Part shown: in pieces, positions 8,691 to 19,536 of the stretch
How the letters are laid out: every line of letters starts with the position of its first letter
Numbering within the stretch: the stretch's first letter is position 1
Source: Hibiscus mutabilis
Taxonomy: Eukaryota; Streptophyta; Magnoliopsida; Malvales; Malvaceae
NCBI GenBank assembly: GCA_019671005.1
Contig: CM033752.1
Span: forward strand, 4,278,001 to 4,342,000
Reading direction: 5' to 3'
DNA: 64,000 bases
Program-made: the position numbers and the translations under genes
The notes under the pieces: model-generated
The model's input: the letters and a program-made list of their open reading frames with translations, nothing else
Told to the model about the DNA's origin: nothing
The model's database searches: none

Positions 8691-11646
8691 AATCTTTAAG
8701 TATCATATTAATATATTAGTGCATGATTACATATATGTGTGTGTGCGTGTATATGTTATTAATATTACATAATGATATATGTGTGAATGTATGCATGGGG
8801 CATATATTTATGTGGTGTATTACGTACCTATTAATATGTGTGTGATATGGTTATATTTATGTTAGGAGTATCGTATAATGTATGTTAGTATATGTGCATT
8901 TATGAGTAGGTTTATATATGTTTGCATGTATATATTATTAATTTCCATGTTATTATTGAATGTATACGAATGAGTGTTGCATGTATTATTATTAAGTGTA
9001 TTTACGTGTGAATGTATTTCATTACAATTGTATGTATGTGTACGTAAGTATGTATGTGTAGGCATTTACTATTATATTGTTATTAATATATATGGACAAA
9101 TTTGAAAATAATAAAAAAATCCACTTAAATTAAGTGCCCATATTATTACAAAACCCATAAATTACAAGGCCCGGTTGGCCCAAGCCCAAAACCCCAGTAG
9201 AACCCTAATACATCAGATATCTAACCCTAATTACTCTATCTTTGCGCAGCCAACCAGGAGCCGTTGGATCAAAATGTAGATCTAACGGCCACGATCAAGG
9301 AGGGAAAAATATCTAGCTGTCCGCGTGAACTACACACTCGGACTGTTCGAATGCCACACGCGCGTTCGATCCATGCGCGGACCCTTTGATATCCCACGCG
9401 TGCGTGAGACCCACGCGCTATAACCTCTCGACTGCTGAGCCCCACGTGTCACGATCTGGAGCCGTTTCACCGATCGAGGTTTTATCTGGACTGTGCATCC
9501 TTCAAGCCATCCCGACCGTTAGATTGAATCTGATCCAACGGCCGAGAACGCCTCTGGCCGAAGACATCTCCCCCACACCGCCACCATGCTTTCACCATGC
9601 CGGCCTCCAACCACCGCGCTCAGATATATCAAAGAAAAACACAAAAAAGAGGCGATATCAGTATCAGTTCAGATCTAAAATATTTTACAGTACTTGCTAC
9701 CAAACCAAATAAGAGAGTGATATATATATGAAACAAGTAATTGTAAAGCAGTCCAGTTGTAATCAGAGAGAAAAATAAAAAAGGAAAGCACAAAGTTTTC
9801 ATTGGTAACGCTATTTTCTTTTTTTCTTTACTTCTTTGCATGCATACAAAAAATACGAAGAGAGGGGTGTAGATTAGTTACCTTCGTCGTCGACGGATCT
9901 CCCCTTACCAGTGACAAGCCTCTTCAGCTTTCCCAAGCTGAACATGGTGAACTGAAGGGAGTGGGAGGTCCCTTTTGGGTTTCATTTCGCTTAAACATAA
10001 ACAAAAAAAAACCCTTTTTCGTTTCGTATCTACTTAGATCTAGTCAAAAAGGGAGTCTTAGTGTAAATCTAAGTTCATATTCAGGTTCGGTTTGGAAAGA
10101 GCTTGATTTTGGGTGTTTATTTTGGTTCGCCAGCGCCGGCTAGCGGCGTCCGGCGACGAAAGGGGCGGCGGAGAGTCGCCGGGTTCTGAGTTCATCAAAG
10201 TTTGGGGATGGGTGAGCTGAGAGAAAATGAGAAAGAAAAGGTTTATTATAAAACCAGTTAAGGAAAAATGAGAAAAATTTGGAATCGGGCTGAAAAAAGG
10301 ATTTTATAGTTATTTTATTTTGTTAAATGGTTAAATTCGTAAATAAATCCCCTCGCGTTTTTGATATTTTCACTTCTGTCTCGCCGCATGGGATATTTAC
10401 AATTTCAGCCCCCCTTATATTCTAAAATCTTGCAATCCAACCCCTGAATTAAATTAAATCAGTTTTTAAATGGCGAAATTACCTCACTAGTCCCACCGTG
10501 TTTTTGAAATTTTCACTTCAAGTCTGCTCCTTGGTCCAATTACAGTTTTAGTCCTTTCAAATTCGGTTCAGCTTGTATTTTCATCCCTAAATCGCATATT
10601 ATTGCCTTTTAATTTCTGTCTCTTATGTTTATTTTTTCTCATTTCAGTCCTGTTCCATATTTAAATGTTCATGTTTGCTTATTATGATCGTATAGGTTGA
10701 TGTAGCCTTTTTGCCTGCTCATACGTCTCTTTTACATGTTTCGTATTTTCATGTTTACATGTATATGTGTGTTCAATTTATGGTGATTATGTTCTTATGC
10801 TTTTATTTGATCTGTCGTACCGCACATATTCGATTAATATTTTAGTCGGTTCGTATACAACTTGTTTCGTGTTTTAGCATGTATTGCATGTATATACTCA
10901 TGCCTTGTTATTGTGATATGTTAAGTTTATGTCATGCGTAATACTATGTCATGTATACGTTACAATGTGTTTTATTTTTAATATGTATGTCTTCTCGTGG
11001 TATTTGTTTTCGTTCCCACATGTATATACTCATGCCTTGTTATTGTGATATGTTAAGTTTATTTTTAGTCACAAGTAGGAGTAATCTGTATGCATGTATG
11101 TTTTAGATTAGTATTTTATTTATGTTCGATTAGTAGTTTATTATGTTAATGTTTATTGTATTTAAATTATTTGCCATGTTTTATATTTTGTTCACTAAGT
11201 TTGCATAATGGGATATATAATGTCAATGCGGTGCCCTTTTATCTGAGCGTAAACGGGGCCAGTATCAGGCGTAGTGATAGTGGTTAGGCGTTTACTCTCG
11301 GATAACGGGCCCTTAAAATTTACTCGCAATTATAACTGAATTTTAAACTAATCGTCACTTTAATCCGGAAAATCTAACATTATTAAAGCGGTAATTATTA
11401 AAGTACCAATTTTGGGCGGTGTGGGGGTGCTAATCCTTCCCCATCCGTAACCGACTCCCGAACCCGACAATTTTTTTAATCTCTGGTTTTATGGTGTCCG
11501 GCCTACCTAAGTGGCCGGTGGCGACTCTACTTTTTAATAAAATGCGATTTTTAAAACCCCACTGGATAAACATTTTATATCCAAAAAATTCACAAACACT
11601 TCGAAAACTCGTTTTCGTTTTTTAGCAAAAAAAGGACATCGCTACA
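8670..11646 (+). repeat. 3' LTR of element 1
   Basis: It starts TGTAATCACTC and ends CATCGCTACA, the usual TG...CA form, length 2977 bp. Its start matches the two LTRs of element 2 (47763 and 62594) and its last 400 bp match the end of the element 2 5' LTR. The first 500 bases are rich in TATGTGTG-type sequence, and the centre has GC-rich blocks near 10130-10190. Small open frames inside (for example 9386-9712) are chance. A conserved hairpin sits at 11239-11305. Confidence 0.9.
11239..11305 (+). other. Stem-loop in LTR with compensatory differences
   Basis: The 16-base arm at 11239-11254 pairs with 11290-11305, with one mismatch, and GCCC/GGGC extends the stem below. In element 2 the matching arms (50267-50282 and 50319-50334) have different bases at two positions on both sides, so that pairing is kept (C-G becomes T-A, T-G becomes C-G). 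Confidence 0.6.
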
Positions 11647-12050
11647 CTTTGTTTTCAAGATCACTAGGAATATTGGATTTGAATGTTGCTGAACTTAGGG
11701 CAATAGCTTATGCTTTAGACATATTGGTTCATCCGACTTGGGCAAGTGGGACATCGTTTGTTATTGAATCGGATTCTCAGATTGCGTTGAGTTGGATTAT
11801 TCAATCCTCGAATAGGCCTTGCGAATATGGCCTTGGTTTCACCAAATTAATAACGCTTGTCGACGTTTGTCTTGTGTGTGATTTACCATGTCCTACAGGA
11901 GGCTAATACTTGTCTCAGTTTTTCAATTCGTTTTTTTGGCCCCGAGTCTTTTATTGTCTAGCATCGTCGTTTGGTGCTTTTTACTAAATTTTAGGTTTAA
12001 GAAAGTTTTTATTGTGGCTTCGACAATATTCTTATATGATTTTCCCCATT
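11647..12050 (+). pseudogene. LINE-type RNase H (RVT_3) fragment
   Basis: The open frame 11649-11906 reads like the middle and end of the RNase H domain at the C-terminus of plant L1 LINEs: AELRAIAYALDI, then IESDSQIALSWI, with the catalytic E and D. A frameshift near 11850 moves the tail (HVLQEANTC) to another frame. The domain start is missing because element 1 abuts it. The following AT-rich stretch to about 12050, ending in a CCCCATTAAAAAG-like tract, could be the LINE 3' end. It is not functional. Confidence 0.6.
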
Positions 12051-13198
12051 AAAAAGAATCATACATGCTTTGATTAAAAAAATGCCTTCACCTAATACAA
12101 ACATTTTTAATTGTTCATAAATATATTTCATTATGCTCGTAAACATATTTCTTTTAAATATTCAAATAAAAATTCTTTTAATTTAGATAAATTAACATCA
12201 ACCATACATTATTTTAAATAAGTAAACACGAACACAATTTGGAGCAATTCACCTAAAAGATTGGGACTCACGGATCGATTAGAGATGAATGAGAATAGTG
12301 AGAAAATAGAGGAAAGAATGGTAATATTTCTTTTACGAGTTTTTTAATATCAAATAAGTTTAGTTAGATGAGACATTAAATTTTTTAAATAATATTTAGA
12401 TTTCAAATTTTGCTTTCGATATAATTGTCCCTATAATTGATCTATGCAATATACAACTGAATATCATATCTTAAAAGATAGATGAATCATTAAGTATAAA
12501 AACAATGTGTTGCACATCCTACCATATATATCTTTTGAAAAGAGGATAATAATTATGATAAGACCAATGGTTATAAAAATGTTTAGATATTTATGCCGAT
12601 AGTTATAAATTTTATTAATATTTAATTTATTAATTAATTAATTTGAATCGAGTATAATAAATTCGTGATCGTCCCCTAATAAAGTCAAGAGTTAATAATA
12701 GCTAAAATTGACACTAGTGTTCCTGTTTCTTGGTCTTTTTCATCCATGTTTTAGATTATGGTGAAAAGCGACCCCATTACTTTTGTCCTAAAGCATTTGT
12801 ATTTTTCATATAAGTCTCAAGTACATTTTAACCCATATGAGGCTGGATTAAGCGAATCAGTTAGATAGAAAATTTAATAGTATATAGAAATTGTCAAATA
12901 ATTAATAGTTCGATTGATATTATTGTTATTATAATATTTAAAAGATTATAAATTTTATTGATATTTCTGTCCTCCATGATTTCCCACCTTTTCGGACCCA
13001 CTTAAAGAACAACGCTCCACCCATCATTCTGTTCATTTCCATAGCTTTTCCTTTTCATTTTCTTGATGTAAATCACCCATTTCCCCAAACTATGTTGTAA
13101 TTGCTGCAGAATTCAATAAAAAAGAAGAAGAAGAAGAACAGAAAAAAAAAAGATTTTTTCTTGGTGTTTTTGACTCCATAGTTTTCTGTCCCTCGGAA
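12051..13198. other. AT-rich spacer upstream of the starch synthase pseudogene
   Basis: No gene seen. A divergent SINE-like tract may lie around 12350-12425. The last 100 bases hold an A/G-rich GAAGAAGAAGAAG run (about 13120-13140) and would be the former 5' leader of the starch synthase gene. No clear TATA box can be assigned. Confidence 0.4.
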
Positions 13199-16100
13199 AT
13201 GGCTTCCATTGGTAGTTCTTCACCTTTTATGATTGAAAGAAATGGAGAAAGTAAACCTTTTGTTTTCTCAACTTCAAGGCCGAGAAAGATTGAAACTTTG
13301 GCTGTTTTGAATGGTTTAAACTGTGGGGTTTCGTTGTTTTGTAACAAAGAAAAACCCTGCAGATTTCAGCCTGTTAGAGTGGCTGATTCTACGGATGGGT
13401 TTAGTGCTGATAGCTCAGAGAATATACTTCAGGAAACAATTGAGAAGAACAAGAAGGTTCTTGCCATGCAAAAAGACTTACTTCAGGTACCTTTCTTTTT
13501 ACTTTTTATTTTTATTTATAGCTTTTTCTTTTCATGGAAATCTTAGTTTTTTATGGCGAAATTCTGTTTCTTTTGGATTAAAAATGTGCTTTTTATGTAC
13601 ATGATGGCTGTTTCTTTTCTGGGTTGTGATTCATTATTTGGTACTTTATTGAATGTGGGACTTTGTAATTGTAACTGTTACCTTTTGCAGCAAACAAAGA
13701 TAAATACTCAGTAGCTTTCATGGATAGAGGATTCCAATTGTAATCTGCCATTTCATATCTAATTTTTTACTCTACATGCTTTTAGGTTCCAAAGTTGCAT
13801 TCATTAAGGGTATTTTTACTCAGATGTCCTTGAAATATATATTTACTGTCATTGTGGAATAAGTATCTTTTTTCTTTTACTGAACTCCTTTGAATTACTA
13901 TTGAAGTGTAGGATTACTTGGATATTCATGTTCTAACAAGCATTCAGTATTTTACGATTCTTGGTACATATCGGGTATATTTCTGTTCAATGATGGGAAT
14001 GAAAATCCAGTGGTATTCTTATATCGGTCTATTTCTTGGTTTGGTTGGCATTTTGAAATCTTAGTTTCGTACCGCTACCTTGGTTGAAATTTTGGTGATG
14101 GAAATCTTTTAGCACATGGAATCACGATAAACTTCAATTAGCTTTATGAATAAGGAAATTTGTGATGTTGTATATTCAAACCTTGTCATTCAAAAGCTAT
14201 ATCGCTTGCTGATTTTGTTGGTGAGAATCAAAATTTTAGTGGTGGTGTTCATTTTCAGTATCCATGTCAGATTGCAGAACGAAGGAATGTGGTTTCATCA
14301 ATAAAAGGTAGCTCTGCTGACCAAGATGAAGATTTTTCTTAAACAAAGGGATAACTCTCTTCCCAATCCAGACCTTGCTTCTAGCAGCTCCGACAGAGTG
14401 GATGAAGACAAAAATGGTAGCACTCCTTCAACTAGTCGTGTTAATTCAGCTACAAAGAATGTATCGGGAATCCTACCTTCGGATGAAGTTGGAGAGGAAC
14501 CCGATCTATATTCCCCCGAAAAAGGCTTCCTCTACTATAGGTTCTATCAAACAGTCGAAAACCTCTGATTCTAAAGCATTTATGTCTGATGTGCTTCCTT
14601 CTTATCTCTCAAGTTCATCTAACGAAGCCCAAGTTATAGACGAAGAGAACAAAAACTTGACTGAAGCAGTCTTGAAAGAGGCTGCTGAGGGAGAAGATTC
14701 TGCCATTGAAGGTGAAACCCCCCCACCACTAGCCGGTGCAAATGTCATGAATGTTATATTAGTAGCTGCCGAATGTGCCCCGTGGTGTAAAACAGGTAAT
14801 GTATCATTGGTGGATAATCCGAGCTGGCAGTCTCTCTTTTCCTTTCTCGATACGCAGATGGCATGTTAACTTGCCCTTTATATGTAATTGGAGACTAACG
14901 TATTCTTATTATAGGTGGGCTTGGAGATGTTGCTGATTCTTTGCCAAAGGCTTTGGCTCGACGTGGACACAGGGTTATGGTAATAATTTGTCTCTGATGC
15001 CTAGGCACATTATACTGTCTTATAGCAACCTTATAGCAACCTTATACTGTCTTATAGCAACCTTTCTTTTCTTATTAGGTTGTGGTACCTCGATATGCCG
15101 ATTATGCTGATTCTCAAGATATGGGAGTTCGAAAGAGGTATAAGGTAGATGGTCAGGTATGACAGAGAACTATTTCGTATTGTTGTAATTTACTTAGATT
15201 TTGATTGTTAAAACATAATCGGCTAATTCGACAGCACAATCTCGATGTTATCTTATTTGCAGGATATGGAGGTATCCTACTTCCATGCCAATATTGATGG
15301 TGTGGATTTTGTTTTCTTGGAAAGTCCCTGGTTTCGCCATATGCAGAATAACATATACGGAGGAAACCATGTGGTAGAATTATCTTTTCTTATGGATTTC
15401 TTATGACTAGTTAATAGTTTGATCTCAGAATACATGTGTGATTTTCGTAACATCGCAAAGCTATTACTACAAGGTTAAAAGAAATCGGCCATCAATGGCT
15501 TAATTTTAATGTCTTAATCCAAGGTTGATTACAACATGTTATAGGTTTTTCCAAAACTTGTGCTTCTTTTACATCTTATATTAGTGTGATTGGGAAGTGT
15601 TAGATGTCAGTATGTTTCTGACATGGTTATGTTCAAAATTTCCAATTTATTTCCATGTATATGGAGGGTTGTGTCCCCATATAATTGTCCGCATGTGCAT
15701 CGGACATGGGTTCTCTAGGAAAAAACTGATGAGTCGGAGTAACATAGGTTGCAATTCTGTAGGTATGTATTACTACACATTAGTTTCAAGCAATATGTTT
15801 CGCAAACTATACTTTGAATTTTAAACAACTTCGGTCTTTTGGTGCAGGATATTTTGAAGCGCATGGCATTACTTTGCAAAGCAGCGGTTGAGGTATAGTT
15901 TCTAAATTGCCTAGAAATATGTAGAATTTGACTTACTCTGTCTCTCAGTTTTATAGTTTCTGTAATTTTCACTTGGTTGGAAAAAACCAACACGCAAACT
16001 TGATCGTACCCCAGGAAAGAAATTTAGCGTTACAGCATCAGATATTCAATGTTGGTTTGACCTCCATAATTGCCATGTTTTCTATTAGCCTCTAAATTAT

Positions 16101-17667
16101 TCTTCCTAATATAAACCGTGGTTAAGGTATCGTGGAGTTTGTCGATTGACCTCGATATCGGCATGTTTTCAAAACAGCTGCTAGATACAATTGTCAAAAT
16201 ATATAGGTCTTCTTAACACCTGTATTATTTGTTTAGGATCATGTCTACGGCCCACTTTCTTCTTTTCTGGTGTAGCCTTGTTTTGTTTTTTTTTTCAAAT
16301 ATTGGTTAAGTGAACCTTTTTTTTTTCTTTTAAGGTTCCTTGGCATGTTCCGTGTGGGGGTGTCTGCTACGGAGATGGAAATCTGGTTTTCATCTCTAAT
16401 GATTGGCATACTGCCTTGTTACCGGTGTATTGAAGGCATATTATCGGGACAATGGTTTAATGTCCTTCACAAGATCCATTCTTGTTATCCATAACATTGC
16501 TCACCAGGTTTGTCGTGATAATCCACTCATGCAATCTCTTTTAGTGAAAATGGAATCGGATCATTGTTTTTTTTAATGCTTTATATTTCATTGAATTTAC
16601 AACTGATTATATGATTAATATCCCAAAGTGGAAGATTGGAACTACTTATTCAGACTCGGGTTTGGATGGCCAACACGGGTATGAGTATTTGAATTTCTTC
16701 ATAGCTGTATTCTAAGTGTTGAATTGAATCCAGGGTCGGGGACCTGTGGAGGATTTCAAGTATGTTGGTCTACCGGAACACTACAAGGACCTTTTCAAGT
16801 TATATGACCCGGTAGGAGGTGATCGCTTCAATATCTTTGCGGCTGGACTAAAGACAGCTGATCGAGTGGTCACTGTTAGCCATGGATATGCTTGGGAGGT
16901 TAAAACTTCTGAAGGTGGTTGGGGTTTGCATGGGATCATAAACGAAAATGACTGGAAATTGAGGGGAATAGTCAATGGAATCGGTACAGCGGACTGGAAT
17001 CCGCAGTACGATATTCACCTCAAGTCAGATGGTTATACTAACTACTCCTTGGAAACATTGAAAACTGGCAAACCTCAATGCAAGGCCGCCTTACAGAAGG
17101 AGCTTGGGCTGCCGGTTCGTGAAGATGTCCCACTGCTTGGCTTTATCGGGAGACTGGATCAGCAGAAAGGTGTTGATCTAATCGCTGAAGCAATTCCTTG
17201 GATGGTGGACCAGGATGTACAGTTAGTCATGTTAGGCACCGGCAGACCCGACCTAGAACAGATGCTTAAACAATTTGAAAACCAACATGGTGACAGGATA
17301 CGAGGATGGGTAGGGTTTTCGGTGAAGACAGCGCACCGAATAACAGCCGGGGCTGATGTTTTACTCATGCCATCAAGATTCGAACCCTGTGGACTAAACC
17401 AATTGTATGCTATGAACTATTGAACGATCCCGGTAGTCCATGCGGTCGGCGGATTGAGGGACACTGTGCAGCAATTCAATCCTTTTGAAGAGTCCGGGCT
17501 CAGCTGGACGTTTGACAGTGCCGATACAAACAAGTTGATAAATGCGCTAGGCAATTGTTTGTTGACTTATCGGGAGTATAAAACGAGCTGGGAAGGGTTG
17601 CAGATACTGGGACAATGCAGCTGAGAAGTATGAGGAAGTCCTTGTTGCTGCCAAATACCAATGGTGA
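13199..17667 (+). pseudogene. SS2: Starch synthase II (soluble/granule-bound SSII), unprocessed pseudogene
   Basis: Eight exons can be placed by GT/AG ends: 13199-13486, 14271-14795, 14915-14979, 15079-15156, 15263-15373, 15848-15892, 16335-16507 and 16734-17667. Exon 1 looks like a plastid transit peptide followed by a KNKKVLAMQKDLL tract. Exons 2-3 give the ADP-glucose binding KTGGL site (K-T-G|G-L split by the intron), and exon 8 gives the glycosyltransferase domain (FIGRLDQQKGVDL, SRFEPCGLNQLYAMNY). The family elongates glucan chains from ADP-glucose in plastids. Lesions: TAA at 14340, a frameshift near 14515-14525, a one-base loss near 16431 (VY|LKAYY), TGA at 17421 in place of the glycine after AMNY, and a short deletion with frameshift near 17602. 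The former stop after AAKYQW ends at 17667. Intron retention shows it arose by DNA duplication or in-place decay, not retroposition. Confidence 0.9.
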
Positions 17668-18195
17668 GCCCTTTATGATTTTGACAAATATTTTCGGTAC
17701 TTGGTTACGATGTTAGTGGAAACTGAAGCCGAAAATTGTTGTATTAGTGTCGTATTCGTATTATTTTTCGTGTGTTGTGTAATACTATGTTTTAGTTCTT
17801 TTTGGTGTATTGTGTGTAACATTGCCGGTGCCATTGAAAATCTGCTTATTTTGTTGTTAATATTTGAGGTAAGATTTTGTTGGCCTTTCCATCTTTGATG
17901 TAAAGTTTTTAATGTATCATCGTCCGAGTTGACCGGGTGAAATTTGATATTTATTATTTAAATTTTTATACAGCTTCGTATCAAAGTTTTACCCAATTTT
18001 AAATTACTAAACTTAAATCATAAAAAGTTAAACCACAAACTCTAAACTTCACCCTAATCTCTAAATACTGACATTAAATTATAAACACTACAGTCTAAAC
18101 CCCTAAACTTTAAACTAAACTCATAAAATTAAAAGTTTTGTTTGTATCCGTACTTTATTTTTTTAGTGAAATCACCAAATAAATTCACGCTACAT
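17668..18195. other. Spacer with degenerate CTAAACC-like tract
   Basis: No gene. It begins with the former 3' flank of the starch synthase gene. From about 18000 to 18130 it is full of CTAAAC/CCTAAA words in the reverse sense to the TTTAGGG-like words seen at 32580-34620 and 41820-42000. Confidence 0.4.
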
Positions 18196-18310
18196 TGATT
18201 AAATGTGTTGGAGAATTAAAATTTCTTATAATCCTTTAATTAGTAGATTAGTTTTTCTAAACACACCCTAAGAATTTAAACAAATAGATATAGATAGGGC
18301 CAAGACAAAT

Positions 18311-18350
18311 ATAGAATATTTTACACAACAAATACATGCTAAAATACAAT
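18311..18350 (+). promoter_or_regulatory. Conserved upstream block of RING-H2 copies (copy 1)
   Basis: The tract TTTTACACAACAAATACATG, about 190 bp before the start codon, recurs before all four local RING copies (28371-28405, 36567-36600, and reversed at 43693-43728), although their other upstream sequence has diverged. It is a candidate regulatory block; no known factor site is claimed. Confidence 0.35.
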
Positions 18351-18528
18351 ATTTCTTTACCAATAAGGATTAAAATAGAATCTGTTTCCTGGAATCTAAT
18401 TTCTTCTCGAATTTTCCAAAATTATCTCTTCAATTTTCCTATAAAGATCTTCTGTTCCCTTCGATTTCCATTCAAGTCAAAAGATTTCTTTTTCTTTGCC
18501 CATAAAATTTCACTTTTCCGACGTTGAC

Positions 18529-19053
18529 ATGGCGGATGCTCCCACCGGAAGCCAACAGACTCCTCGGGTTGTTTTCATCATGATCAACCTTGGCGGTGGT
18601 GGAGCCTCCGGCGAAAACAGTAAGCCCAGGCCGGCACCGGCTTCAAAAGCTTCGATCGAATCAATGCCGAGGATTAAAGTGAAAGAGAGTGGCGGCGATT
18701 GTAGTATTTGTTTGGAAGAGTTTGAAGTTGACGAAGAAGCTAGGGAGATGCCATGTAAGCACGTGTTTCATTCGGGTTGTATCGAGAAGTGGTTGCAGAT
18801 CCATGGGTCCTGCCCGGTTTGTCGGTTTTTGATGCCCGCCGACGAGACGGATGAAACCGGAGGCGACGACGGTGGTCGGGGGAGATTGGAAGGTGGGGAG
18901 AATATGAATGGCTTGGATTTTTTTCAATCGTTTTTGGCTTTAGCCAGCTTGGCAATCTTCATGGGTGTGATGGGTTCGGGTCGGGATTTCCATCAACCTA
19001 GTTCGGGTCCAGTTGATGATACGTTTTCTAATCAAAACGCGGACGGCAACTGA
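18529..19053 (+). CDS. Small RING-H2 E3 ubiquitin ligase (copy 1)
   Basis: A single-exon gene of 174 residues from MADAPTGSQQ. The frame is open 11 codons further up, but this ATG is chosen because all four paralogues align there. The RING-H2 finger has spacing C-x2-C-x14-C-x-H-x2-H-x2-C-x10-C-x2-C, about residues 62-102 (CSICLEEFEV ... CKHVFHSGC ... CPVC), with all eight metal ligands present. RING-H2 proteins bring E2-ubiquitin to substrates. Before the finger is a PRIKVKESGGD linker. After it come an acidic glycine-rich stretch and a hydrophobic segment (FFQSFLALASLAIFMGVMG) that could touch a membrane or a partner. The build resembles small cytosolic quality-control RING proteins such as MPSR1, but this is not certain. 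Nearly identical to the gene at 28583. Confidence 0.88.
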   Translation: MADAPTGSQQTPRVVFIMINLGGGGASGENSKPRPAPASKASIESMPRIKVKESGGDCSICLEEFEVDEEAREMPCKHVFHSGCIEKWLQIHGSCPVCRFLMPADETDETGGDDGGRGRLEGGENMNGLDFFQSFLALASLAIFMGVMGSGRDFHQPSSGPVDDTFSNQNADGN

Positions 19054-19389
19054 AAATTCAAACAAATATTATTTTATTATTTTCCCTTAAAAGGATTAAA
19101 TTATAAAAAATAAAAAATATATTGAAAGAATTTTCAATATATATTTATTTTCTATTAATGTGTTATTATTACTTACGGAGTAAATCTTATTCATGTGACT
19201 ATTTTTTTAATGTTCAATTTAATAAAATATTTATAACAATCAAATTAAATTCAATGAGTATCATGTGAATAATTATATTAAAGGATGGACATAAGAATTT
19301 TTTAGAAGTGTAAAATTATATCATCAATATCAAATGAACTTTTTAAAATATATAAAAGTTTTAATTTTTTAAAAGGCGTGACAATAACA
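19054..19389. other. 3' flank of RING-H2 copy 1
   Basis: AT-rich, no gene. It matches the flank of copy 2 in three pieces separated there by insertions. The last 45 bases resemble 25745-25793 on the other side of the LINE. Confidence 0.5.
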
Positions 19390-19536
19390 TCTTTTTCTTA
19401 TTGGGAAAGGGACCATCACCACAAGCCTCGTTAAATCCCCCCAAGCATCAGGCGTTAGAACCAACGTCTCAACATAACAAAACAATCAAGCACTATTCTA
19501 TTCAATCTCCACTAACAGAATAATCTCCGGTGGTGC

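Larger units (their letters stand above)
1..11646 (+). mobile_element. Ty3/gypsy LTR retrotransposon, Ogre/Tat type (element 1, 5' end outside window)
   Basis: The order gag, aspartic protease, reverse transcriptase, RNase H, integrase, long 3' region, polypurine tract and a 2977-bp LTR is visible on one strand. The domain order is that of Ty3/gypsy elements. There is no chromodomain after the integrase, and a likely intron separates protease from RT, which is a known feature of the Ogre/Tat group. The 5' LTR, leader and any ORF1 lie before base 1. The coding region is only lightly damaged: a few frameshifts and stops at 2043, 2733, 4233, 4443 and 5022. The element abuts a LINE RNase H fragment at 11647. 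It is related to the element at 47763-64000 but has a different LTR subfamily. Confidence 0.9.
18196..19388 (+). repeat. Duplicated block, copy A, carrying a RING-H2 gene
   Basis: From the GTGTTGGAGAATTAAAATTT tract to the AT-rich 3' flank this block matches 28256-31880 once the insertions in the second copy are removed. Coding identity is about 97 to 98 percent by eye. The LINE at 19390-25740 sits at its downstream end. Confidence 0.75.

Noticed and set aside
9386..10143. Open frames of 108 and 113 codons inside the LTR
   Set aside because: They have no recognisable domain, differ between LTR copies and lie in non-coding LTR sequence.
18496..18528. Upstream in-frame ATG extending the RING gene by 11 codons
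   Set aside because: The third and fourth copies support the MADxP start; the extension lies in 5' leader sequence.
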